This document shows positions 1-6,136 of a stretch of DNA of 6,598 bases, in pieces (positions within the stretch are counted from its first letter, which is position 1; each line of letters begins with the position of its first letter). The notes beneath the pieces were generated by a model, which saw nothing but the letters and a program-made list of their open reading frames with translations, was not told the origin of the DNA and searched no databases. This DNA is from Cryomorphaceae bacterium (GTDB lineage Bacteria; Bacteroidota; Bacteroidia; Flavobacteriales; Schleiferiaceae). The stretch covers positions 1 to 6,598 of the forward strand of contig DNWN01000011.1 in NCBI GenBank assembly GCA_003507115.1, read 5' to 3'. The position numbers were made by a program, and so were the translations under genes.

Positions 1-167
1 AGGTGAATGTCCGTGTAGCCCTGACCGCTGTGCAGCGACTGTCCCAAAATGTAGTAGCCCGCATTGTCGCCGCCGAGGTCCAATTTGGCATCAAAAATGG
101 CCAGGTAGCACAGGAGAAAACCCAAGGCAATCCAGAGGTCCGATTTGGTAAAGGGAAGTCGCTTCAT
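1..167 (-). CDS. Partial membrane protein, probable GT39/PMT-like glycosyltransferase (5' end only)
   Basis: Only the first 55 codons are in the window; the gene continues past the left edge. The protein starts MKRLPFTKSDLW, then has one hydrophobic segment (about residues 11-25, LWIALGFLLCYLAIF), then DLGGDNAGYYILGQSL and GQGYTDIH. An N-terminal signal-anchor followed by an acidic GGD-AxYY-LGxSL loop is typical of polytopic GT-C glycosyltransferases of the GT39/PMT and ArnT-like type, where acidic residues of the first periplasmic loop take part in transfer from a lipid-linked sugar. That assignment rests on a short stretch. I chose ATG 167-165 because it places the hydrophobic segment near the N terminus, as usual in the family. 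The frame stays open upstream to a TAG at 281-279, with possible GTG (239-237) and TTG (203-201) starts. There is no Shine-Dalgarno sequence before any of them. It is transcribed divergently from the sulfate operon. Confidence 0.6.
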   Translation of the reverse strand, partial: MKRLPFTKSDLWIALGFLLCYLAIFDAKLDLGGDNAGYYILGQSLHSGQGYTDIH

Positions 168-276
168 AGATCCGAAGGTACGGGGGCTATAAGGGCCAAA
201 CAAGTCCTCCCACTCCGTTCGATAATGGGCAGCTGACACTCGGAGAAAGGCCAGTAGAAATGCCTCGCCATTTAAT

Positions 277-295
277 TCCTACCATTTTAGTAGGA
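277..295. promoter_or_regulatory. Inverted repeat, candidate operator
   Basis: TCCTAC (277-282) and GTAGGA (290-295) form a perfect 6-bp inverted repeat around the 7-base spacer CATTTTA. It ends 5 bases before the -7 element at 301-308 and occupies the place where a -33 element would be expected. That position suits a repressor or activator site for the downstream permease and sulfate genes, or for the divergent gene. It is too short and lacks the T-run of an intrinsic terminator. A 6-bp palindrome can arise by chance, so the call is tentative, and no regulator gene is visible in the window. Confidence 0.3.
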
Positions 296-300
296 TATTA

Positions 301-308
301 TATCTTTG
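301..308 (+). promoter_or_regulatory. Bacteroidota-type -7 promoter element for the sulfate operon
   Basis: TATCTTTG matches the TAnnTTTG -7 element used by the primary sigma factor of Bacteroidota. No convincing TTG/TTTG -33 element lies at the expected spacing; an inverted repeat sits there instead. With the usual spacing, transcription would start at about 311-314, which is at or within a few bases of ATG 315. The mRNA would then be leaderless or nearly so. The element is the only good promoter match in the intergenic region and is correctly oriented for the operon. Confidence 0.5.
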
Positions 309-314
309 CCAACC

Positions 315-2060
315 ATGCAAACGGCCCACATCCTTTTACTCTGCGTTTATGGCACGGTAGTTTTGGCGCTTTTTTCCAAGCGCATCAAGCCCGTACACGC
401 CTTTGGGGCGGGTGGTTTGTTTCTCGTCCTATTTGGCTATACCTCCGCATCTGAACTCCTCGGGACCCTCACTACGCCGTCCCTCCTGATCCTCTTTCTT
501 TTGATGATTTTGGCGGGGGCCGTGCAATCTCGGCTCGGGTTGGCCCAAGCCCTGCAACGTTGGACGCAGCACGCCACCCCTCGTGGCTTTTTGCTTCGCA
601 TATTAACCCCTACCGCACTCTTGTCCGCGGTGCTCAATAACACGGCCGTGGTGGCCCTACTCATGGGACCTGTTCGTCAATGGGCGATTCGCAATCGGCA
701 GTCCCCATCAACCTACCTCATGCCCTTGGCCTTTGCCGCCACCCTCGGCGGAATGCTCACCGTCATTGGTACCTCCACCAACTTGGTTCTCAACGGCCTG
801 CTGGAGGAGAACGGCTTGAAAATTTTACATACCACGGATTACCTCCTTCCCGGCCTTGGTGTTGTGATGGTCGGGGTACTCGCCATGGCAGGCTTGGCGG
901 GGCGTTTTCTCCCAAAACACGCTGTAGAAAGTGCAGAAAAGTCCCGAGAATACACCGTGGAGACTCGCGTCTTAACGCAGAGCCCCTTCACGGGCAAATC
1001 CGTCCAAGAAGCCGGCCTCCGGCAAGTCCATGGCCTCTTTTTAGTCGAAATCGTTCGCGGCCAACGCCTCATCGCCCCGGTCAGCCCCACAGAAATCCTG
1101 GAGGGGGGTGACCGGCTGTTTTTTGCGGGTGCCCTGGATGCCGTGCGCGACCTGACCCGCTCCAATTCGGGGCTAGCCCTTCCACAAGAGGAACTGACCC
1201 AAGGTGCGGCGAATTCCGCCTTGGTTGAAGTGATGATCCCACCCGGTAGCGATTTGGTCGGGGCCCAAGTGCGCGGCTCCCAGTTCCGCCAGCGCTATGA
1301 TGCCGCCATCGTTGCGGTACATCGCCGCGGTGAGCGTATGCAGGGTCGAATTGGGGACATTATCCTACAAGCGGGGGACTTACTTCTACTCATTGCAGGT
1401 GCGCGCCACGACGAACTGATGGCCGATTCCAAGCATGTATATAGCTTGACAACCCAAGCCCCTCTTCAACCCTTGACCCCTGCCAAACGAGGAATTCTCG
1501 CCCTCGGCATTTTGGGTTTTGCCGCGAGCTACGCCCTAGGACAGGTAGATTTTTTGACCATGCTCCTAGGATTTGCAGGGACTTTAGCCGCGGTGGGATG
1601 GCTCGGATGGGGGGACTTCAAAAAATCCCTGGATTGGGAACTCATGGTCATTTTGATGTGTGCCCTTGGATTTTCCAAAGCCTTGATGGCCTCGGGACTG
1701 ATGGATGACCTTTTTGTCCTCCTCCCCGCCGCCACGTCTCTTTCTGCCTTTACTTGGGTGTTCCTCATCTTCGGAGTCACCACGGTCCTGACCAACTTGA
1801 TGACCAATGTGGCGGCTGTTGCCCTCATGTTCCCCGTGGTCGCTGTATGCATCACTAGCCAGCCCGAACTCAGTGCCCTGCACGGCTTCCTCGCTCTGGC
1901 CTTTGGGGCCTCCAACGCGTTTTTAACACCCTTCGGCTACCAAACCAACCTCATGGTCATGGGTCCAGGGGCCTACCAATCGCGGGATTACCTGCGTTTT
2001 GGGGCCTGGATTACGTTGATTTATTCCGTGGTTATTCTCACGTATTTATTTTTCCTGTAA
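315..2060 (+). CDS. SLC13/DASS-family permease with two RCK_C (TrkA-C) domains, probable sulfate transporter
   Basis: This 581-residue inner-membrane protein probably imports sulfate, perhaps with sodium. It has the two-repeat SLC13 layout. The N-terminal membrane half carries LNNTAVV (N108-N109-T110) and GTSTNLVLNG (from G152), the family's paired ion/substrate-binding motifs. The C-terminal half carries the equivalents TNLMTNVAA (from T493) and TPFGYQTN (from T538). Between the halves lie two soluble RCK_C domains, roughly residues 212-290 and 300-372, ending in the typical GDRLFFAG and GDLLLLIAG strands. This architecture is common in bacterial and algal sulfate transporters of the SAC1/SLT type. 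The sulfate assignment rests on the cysC-cysD-cysN genes directly downstream, 3 bases away. ATG 315 is preferred to an in-frame TTG at 306, because that TTG lies inside the -7 promoter element. The frame is intact and of normal family length. Confidence 0.85.
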   Translation: MQTAHILLLCVYGTVVLALFSKRIKPVHAFGAGGLFLVLFGYTSASELLGTLTTPSLLILFLLMILAGAVQSRLGLAQALQRWTQHATPRGFLLRILTPTALLSAVLNNTAVVALLMGPVRQWAIRNRQSPSTYLMPLAFAATLGGMLTVIGTSTNLVLNGLLEENGLKILHTTDYLLPGLGVVMVGVLAMAGLAGRFLPKHAVESAEKSREYTVETRVLTQSPFTGKSVQEAGLRQVHGLFLVEIVRGQRLIAPVSPTEILEGGDRLFFAGALDAVRDLTRSNSGLALPQEELTQGAANSALVEVMIPPGSDLVGAQVRGSQFRQRYDAAIVAVHRRGERMQGRIGDIILQAGDLLLLIAGARHDELMADSKHVYSLTTQAPLQPLTPAKRGILALGILGFAASYALGQVDFLTMLLGFAGTLAAVGWLGWGDFKKSLDWELMVILMCALGFSKALMASGLMDDLFVLLPAATSLSAFTWVFLIFGVTTVLTNLMTNVAAVALMFPVVAVCITSQPELSALHGFLALAFGASNAFLTPFGYQTNLMVMGPGAYQSRDYLRFGAWITLIYSVVILTYLFFL

Positions 2061-2063
2061 GCC

Positions 2064-2651
2064 ATGAAATCCTCCGAACACGTCGTACGACAATCATACC
2101 AAATTGGGCCTTCTAACCGCGAAAAAGCCCTGGGCCAACGAGGGCAAGTCCTTTGGTTCACGGGGCTGAGCGGCAGCGGCAAAAGCACCCTCGCCAACGA
2201 TCTCGAAGTACAGCTTCATGCCCAAGGCCGCCACACCTTCTTGCTCGACGGAGACAACCTACGACATGGCCTCAATGGAGACCTCGGCTTCAGCGAGGCG
2301 GACCGTACGGAAAACATTCGCCGGGTAGCCGAGGTAGCTAAACTCATGGCTGACGCCGGCCTCATCGTTTTGACCGCCTTCGTGAGCCCTTTCGCCGCGG
2401 ACCGCGAAAAAGCACGCAGCATCGTCGGCACGGAGCGATTTGTCGAAATCTACGTAGACTGCCCCCTGGAGGTCTGCGAATCCCGTGACGTCAAGGGCTT
2501 ATACGCCAAGGCGCGTCAAGGCTTAATCCCAGATTTCACGGGCATCTCCTCCCCTTTTGAAGCCCCTGCACAGCCCGACGTCCACGTGCGGACGGATCTG
2601 AACTCTTTGACGGAATGCCGTCAAACCATCCTTGCATTTTTACACTCATGA
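2064..2651 (+). CDS. cysC: Adenylyl-sulfate (APS) kinase
   Basis: Transfers the gamma-phosphate of ATP to adenosine 5'-phosphosulfate, giving PAPS; cytoplasmic. The 195-residue protein is full length for the family. Visible motifs in order are the Walker A loop GLSGSGKST (residues 34-42), [10 protein letters not shown] (from D62), the APS-binding region DRTENIRR (80-87), and FVSPF (106-110) with the serine that is phosphorylated in the E. coli enzyme. The lid segment [13 protein letters not shown] and then [11 protein letters not shown] follow. It is a stand-alone kinase, not fused to CysN as in NodQ-type proteins. The start lies 3 bases after the permease stop (TAA-GCC-ATG) with no Shine-Dalgarno sequence, which suggests coupled translation. 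Its 3' end overlaps cysD by four bases (ATGA). Confidence 0.96.
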   Translation: MKSSEHVVRQSYQIGPSNREKALGQRGQVLWFTGLSGSGKSTLANDLEVQLHAQGRHTFLLDGDNLRHGLNGDLGFSEADRTENIRRVAEVAKLMADAGLIVLTAFVSPFAADREKARSIVGTERFVEIYVDCPLEVCESRDVKGLYAKARQGLIPDFTGISSPFEAPAQPDVHVRTDLNSLTECRQTILAFLHS

Positions 2652-3544
2652 TTTACGACCATCTCGATGAATTGGAGGCCGAAGCGATGTACATCATTCG
2701 CGAGGTCTATGCGCAATTCGAAAATCCGGGCATCCTCTTTTCGGGGGGCAAAGACTCTATTGTGGTGAGCCATTTGGCCCGAAAAGCCTTTGCTCCCGCC
2801 AACCTCCCTTTTCCCCTGGTACACGTCGACACCGGACATAATTTTCCGGAGGCCATCGCTTTCCGCGACGCCTTTGTCGAGAAAATGCACACCCGCCTGA
2901 TTGTTGGGCTGGTCCAAAACTCGATCGACCGCGGTAGCGTCCAAGAGGAGACAGGCATGGCAGCGAATCGCAACCGTTTGCAAACGACTACGCTTTTGGA
3001 AACCATTGAAGCCCACCAATTTGACTGCTTGATGGGGGGTGCACGCCGCGACGAGGAAAAGGCCCGTGCCAAAGAGCGCTTCTTCAGCCACCGCGACGAT
3101 TTTGGCCAATGGGACCCCAAGAACCAACGCCCCGAACTCTGGAACCTCTTCAACGGCAAAAAGCGCCCAGGCGAGCACTTCCGCGTTTTCCCTATTTCCA
3201 ACTGGACGGAGATGGATGTTTGGCACTATATCCGACGCGAAAACATCGAGCTTCCCGAGCTCTACTTTGCCCGCCCTCGGCAGGTCATTTGGCGCAGCAA
3301 TTCCTGGATTCCTGTCAGCGATTTTATCACCCTGCGCCCCACCGAAGTGCCCCAAGAAAAAATGGTGCGCTTCCGCACCCTGGGGGACATCACAATTACC
3401 GGGGGACTTGAATCCCACGCCTCCGAATTGGACGATGTGATCCGCGAAATCGAAACCTCCCGCCAAACAGAACGCGGCAACCGCGAGGACGATAAGCGCA
3501 GCGAGAACGCCATGGAAGAACGCAAAAAAGAAGGCTATTTCTAA
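2648..3544 (+). CDS. cysD: Sulfate adenylyltransferase (ATP sulfurylase) subunit 2
   Basis: Catalytic small subunit of the CysDN heterodimer; it forms APS and pyrophosphate from sulfate and ATP in the cytoplasm. It is 298 residues long, near the 302 of E. coli CysD. The PP-loop SGGKDS is at residues 32-37, [10 protein letters not shown] at 59-68, [15 protein letters not shown] at 130-144, [11 protein letters not shown] follows, then [15 protein letters not shown]. The protein ends in KKEGYF, the usual CysD C terminus. I take ATG 2648 as the start: it overlaps the cysC stop as ATGA, and its product [13 protein letters not shown] aligns with the family N terminus. An upstream in-frame ATG at 2615 would add 11 unrelated residues inside cysC. 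The overlap implies translational coupling of CysC and CysD. Confidence 0.97.
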   Translation: MIYDHLDELEAEAMYIIREVYAQFENPGILFSGGKDSIVVSHLARKAFAPANLPFPLVHVDTGHNFPEAIAFRDAFVEKMHTRLIVGLVQNSIDRGSVQEETGMAANRNRLQTTTLLETIEAHQFDCLMGGARRDEEKARAKERFFSHRDDFGQWDPKNQRPELWNLFNGKKRPGEHFRVFPISNWTEMDVWHYIRRENIELPELYFARPRQVIWRSNSWIPVSDFITLRPTEVPQEKMVRFRTLGDITITGGLESHASELDDVIREIETSRQTERGNREDDKRSENAMEERKKEGYF

Positions 3545-3555
3545 GCCCTGATACG

Positions 3556-4797
3556 ATGATGAACCTACTACGATTTACCACGGCTGGCTCCGTCGATGAC
3601 GGAAAATCCACCCTCATTGGCCGCTTGCTTTTTGACTCCAAAAGCGTCTTCATCGACCAAATGGAAGCGGTCGAAAAAAGCTCTCAGCGCAAGGGCTTGG
3701 AGCGCATCGATTTTAGCCTCTTGACCGACGGCTTGAAAGACGAGCGCGAGCAGGGCATCACCATTGACGTGGCCTACCGGTATTTTGCCACGCCAGCCCG
3801 CAAGTTTATCATCGCGGATACCCCGGGCCACATCCAGTACACCCGCAACATGGTGACGGGGGCCTCCACGGCGGATGCGGCGCTGATTTTGGTGGACGCC
3901 CGCCATGGCGTGGTGGAGCAGACCCGCCGACACAGCTTTTTGGCCGGTCTATTGGGGATTCCCAATATCATGGTTTGCATCAACAAAATGGATTTGGTGG
4001 ACTTTTCCGAGGAAGCCTACCAAGCCATTGTCGAAACCTATGCCTCGGTCCAAGCGGCTGCAGGCCTTCAGCACGTCGCATTTATCCCCATTTCGGCCCT
4101 CTTGGGCGACAATGTCGTCGACCCAAGCCCCCACATGCCTTGGTATGCGGGGCCGACCTTGCTTCGCCATCTGGAGACAGTGGAAGTGGCACGCCCAGAA
4201 GCCACGAGCGATTTCCGCTTCCCGGTTCAGACGGTGATTCGGCCCCACTCCGATGCCCACCATGATTTTCGAGGATACGCCGGGCGCGTGGCTTCGGGTC
4301 AGATCCGCGTAGGGGATGTGGTTAGCGTTCAGCCTTCTGGACTACAAAGCCATGTGGACCAAATCCTCCTCGGGGACACCTCCTTGACGGTAGCCCACAC
4401 CGGCCAATCGGTAGCCATTACCTTGACCGAAGACGTCGACATTTCCCGGGGAGACACCCTCGTGGCGGGGGCCGCGCCGCGCCTTGAATCAAGCCCCCAA
4501 GCCACCTTGTGCTGGCTGGACAACCAGGCGCAACGCCCCGGAGCCAAGTACATCATCCGCCATGGGAGTGCCGATGCGCGGGCGATGATCAGTCAGGTAG
4601 ATGGGGTATTGGACATCCTCGCCTTGGAATTCCAGGCGCCTGAAGGTCCGCTCAGCACCAACAGCATTTCGCAAGTACAGCTGAAAACAACCAAGCCCTT
4701 GGTCATGGACGCCTACCGCCAAAATCGCATTACCGGTTCATTTATTCTCGTCGACGAAACGTCCGGTGCCACGGTTGCGGCCGGAATGCTGAACTAA
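3556..4797 (+). CDS. cysN: Sulfate adenylyltransferase subunit 1, GTPase
   Basis: Regulatory GTPase subunit that couples GTP hydrolysis to APS synthesis by CysD. The translation-factor-type G domain shows G1 GSVDDGKST (residues 11-19), the switch region EREQGITIDVAYRYF (63-77), G3 DTPGHIQYTRNM (88-99), G4 NKMD (143-146) and G5 SALLGDN (180-186). Beta-barrel domains follow, with the typical RPHSDAHHDFRGYAG, DVDISRGD and NRITGSFILVDE segments. At 413 residues it lacks both the N-terminal leader and the roughly 60-residue C-terminal tail of E. coli CysN (475), as in many short CysN proteins. Residue 93 is Ile where the E. coli protein has Glu in DTPGHEQ; I recall Val or Ile there in Bacteroidota. 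Tandem ATGs at 3556 and 3559 are both possible starts. It begins 11 bases after cysD. Confidence 0.96.
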   Translation: MMNLLRFTTAGSVDDGKSTLIGRLLFDSKSVFIDQMEAVEKSSQRKGLERIDFSLLTDGLKDEREQGITIDVAYRYFATPARKFIIADTPGHIQYTRNMVTGASTADAALILVDARHGVVEQTRRHSFLAGLLGIPNIMVCINKMDLVDFSEEAYQAIVETYASVQAAAGLQHVAFIPISALLGDNVVDPSPHMPWYAGPTLLRHLETVEVARPEATSDFRFPVQTVIRPHSDAHHDFRGYAGRVASGQIRVGDVVSVQPSGLQSHVDQILLGDTSLTVAHTGQSVAITLTEDVDISRGDTLVAGAAPRLESSPQATLCWLDNQAQRPGAKYIIRHGSADARAMISQVDGVLDILALEFQAPEGPLSTNSISQVQLKTTKPLVMDAYRQNRITGSFILVDETSGATVAAGMLN

Positions 4798-4801
4798 CGC
4801 C

Positions 4802-5233
4802 ATGGCGCAAGAGAATAAAACGCAACCTACTACCCTGCCCGTCACAGAATTTTTGGGGGCCATGGCGCACGCCGGTCGCCGCGAAGATGCCCTGCAGGTG
4901 CATGCCATGATGCAGCGAATTTCGGGCCATCCAGGACGCATGTGGGGGGCCAGCATCGTCGGCTACGGCGACATGCGCTACCGCTATGCCACCGGCCGCG
5001 AAGGGGATTGGTTCTTGCTGGGCTTTTCCCCTCGAAAAACCTCCCTTTCCCTCTACCTCTGTTTGGGGGGGCTGGAGCAGTTCGGGGCGTACTTAGACCG
5101 ATTGGGCAAGCACAAAACCGGAGCAGGGTGCTTGTACATCAACAAACTCGCCGATGTGGATTTGGCCGTGTTAGAAGAATTGATGGTCGCCACCATGGCC
5201 CATGTGAAGGCGCTAGATATCCGAATAAAGTAG
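4802..5233 (+). CDS. DUF1801 (YdhG-like) domain protein
   Basis: A 143-residue soluble protein, essentially one DUF1801 domain. The core is WGASIVGYGDMRYRYATGRE, then GDWFLLGFSPRKTSLSLYL, LDRLGKHKTGAGCLYINKL and ADVDLAVLEELM, which follow the family pattern closely from about residue 48 to 133. No signal peptide or membrane segment is present. The function of this subgroup is unknown. Another DUF1801 protein, B. subtilis YdhG (Fra), has been described as a frataxin-like iron chaperone, but this sequence belongs to a different-looking branch and that role should not be transferred. It starts 4 bases after the cysN stop without a Shine-Dalgarno sequence, so it is probably the last gene of the sulfate operon. 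Its TAG is two bases from the stop of the converging aminotransferase gene. Two cysteines are present, one in the CLGG segment and one in GAGCLYI. Confidence 0.88.
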   Translation: MAQENKTQPTTLPVTEFLGAMAHAGRREDALQVHAMMQRISGHPGRMWGASIVGYGDMRYRYATGREGDWFLLGFSPRKTSLSLYLCLGGLEQFGAYLDRLGKHKTGAGCLYINKLADVDLAVLEELMVATMAHVKALDIRIK

Positions 5234-5235
5234 TG

Positions 5236-6135
5236 CTACAAGGCGGTGCTGTAGCGGCCCGCCAAGCGGTGGAAGGCCTCGGTCAACTGCTGCGTGACGT
5301 TGGAACCGCGGCGGTTTTGGAGCACGCGACCATCCACTTCTACGACGGGGGTCAATTCGCCCATGGAACCGGTTCCAAAGGCTTCGTCGGCGGCGTAGAG
5401 TTCGGTCAGGCTCAGGTTGCGCTCCACACAGCGAATGCCCAACTCGGCGGCCAGTTCGATCACGAGCGCGCGGGTAATTCCATGCAAGCAGGCATCGGCA
5501 TGCGGCGTGAGCAAAACGCCGTCCTTCACCATAAAAATGTTGGTGCCGTTCATCTCTGCGATAAAGCCCAAGTTGTCGAGCATCAAGGCATCGTCCACGC
5601 CGGCATGGTTGGCCTGAATCTTAGCCAAGATATTGTTGATCAGATTGTTGTGGTGGATTTTTGAATCCACGTGCATGGGGCTGTTTCGGCGGATGGCCGA
5701 GGTCACGATGCGAACCCCTTTCGCGTTGTCGTAGACGGGTGGCTTCCATTCGGCGAGCACAATCAGGGTACATCCTTTCTGGTTCAGGCGGGGATCCATG
5801 CCCGAGGTGATTTTTTCGCCGCGCGTCAGCGTGAGCCGAATGTGCGTATCGTGCGTCATCCCATTCGCCTTCAAGGTCGCCTTAATCGCATCCGTGATGA
5901 ATTCGCGGCTAGGGATGTGGGCAAAGGCCATCGCTTGGGCCGAATCCATCAAGCGGTCCAAATGGCGGTCCAAGCAAAAGACGCCCTCTTGGTAGACGCG
6001 CATTCCTTCCCAAACGGCATCGCCACCCTGAACGGCGCTATCAAAAACGGACACTTTGGCCTGGTCGCGCGGCACCAGGCCATCGCCTACCCAAACTTGG
6101 ATTTCGGCATTTCGGGGATCGTAGGATTGTAGCAT
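5236..6135 (-). CDS. Class IV PLP-dependent aminotransferase, BCAT-like
   Basis: A 299-residue fold-type IV PLP enzyme, close in length to E. coli IlvE (309). The N-terminal domain has VSVFDSAVQGGDAVWEG (28-44), then RLTLTRGEKITSGM and CTLIVLAEWKPPVYDN. The catalytic lysine is K159 in DSKIHHNNLINNILAK. The phosphate and cofactor region has E194 in GFIAEMNGTNIF, PHADACLHGITR (211-222) and GTGSMGELTPV. Family members include branched-chain amino acid aminotransferases, D-amino acid aminotransferases and aminodeoxychorismate lyases. The typical IlvE segments around the lysine (AKAGGNY) are replaced here by SKIHHNN, so IlvE activity should not be assumed. From memory it resembles most the C-terminal half of plant BCAT-like proteins 1 and 2. 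The start is one base after the stop of the sulfotransferase-like gene (TGA-T-ATG), so the two are surely co-transcribed. Confidence 0.92.
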   Translation of the reverse strand: MLQSYDPRNAEIQVWVGDGLVPRDQAKVSVFDSAVQGGDAVWEGMRVYQEGVFCLDRHLDRLMDSAQAMAFAHIPSREFITDAIKATLKANGMTHDTHIRLTLTRGEKITSGMDPRLNQKGCTLIVLAEWKPPVYDNAKGVRIVTSAIRRNSPMHVDSKIHHNNLINNILAKIQANHAGVDDALMLDNLGFIAEMNGTNIFMVKDGVLLTPHADACLHGITRALVIELAAELGIRCVERNLSLTELYAADEAFGTGSMGELTPVVEVDGRVLQNRRGSNVTQQLTEAFHRLAGRYSTAL

Positions 6136-6136
6136 A

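Noticed and set aside
197..204. Minus-strand sequence CTTGTTTG as a -7 element for the divergent membrane protein gene
   Set aside because: It keeps TTTG but lacks the leading TA and has no -33 partner, so the match is too weak to list as a promoter.
3..236. A 77-codon plus-strand open frame at the left edge
   Set aside because: It is antisense to the partial membrane protein gene, whose hydrophobic segment and GT39-like loop are much better supported.
306..308. TTG as the start codon of the permease
   Set aside because: It overlaps the -7 promoter element, and an ATG lies in frame nine bases downstream.
2621..3466. A 281-codon open frame on the minus strand opposite cysD
   Set aside because: It lies wholly inside a clear cysD gene, its product has no recognisable motif, and long antisense frames are expected in GC-rich coding DNA.
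3841..3843. Ile instead of Glu in the CysN G3 motif (DTPGHIQ) as a sign of a damaged GTPase
   Set aside because: The residue is at CysN position 93 (codon 3832-3834, just before 3841); all nucleotide-binding motifs are intact, and hydrophobic residues there are, as I recall, normal in related CysN proteins.
4799..4869. Direct repeat of the 11-mer GCCATGGCGCA at 4799-4809 and 4859-4869, in frame and 60 bases apart, each containing an ATG
   Set aside because: It looks like chance recurrence of Ala-Met-Ala codons; the DUF1801 homology supports the first ATG as start, and no further copies were seen.
4942..5664. A 240-codon plus-strand open frame spanning the DUF1801 gene and the antisense of the aminotransferase
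   Set aside because: It overlaps two well-supported genes in other frames, and its product resembles no family I recognise.
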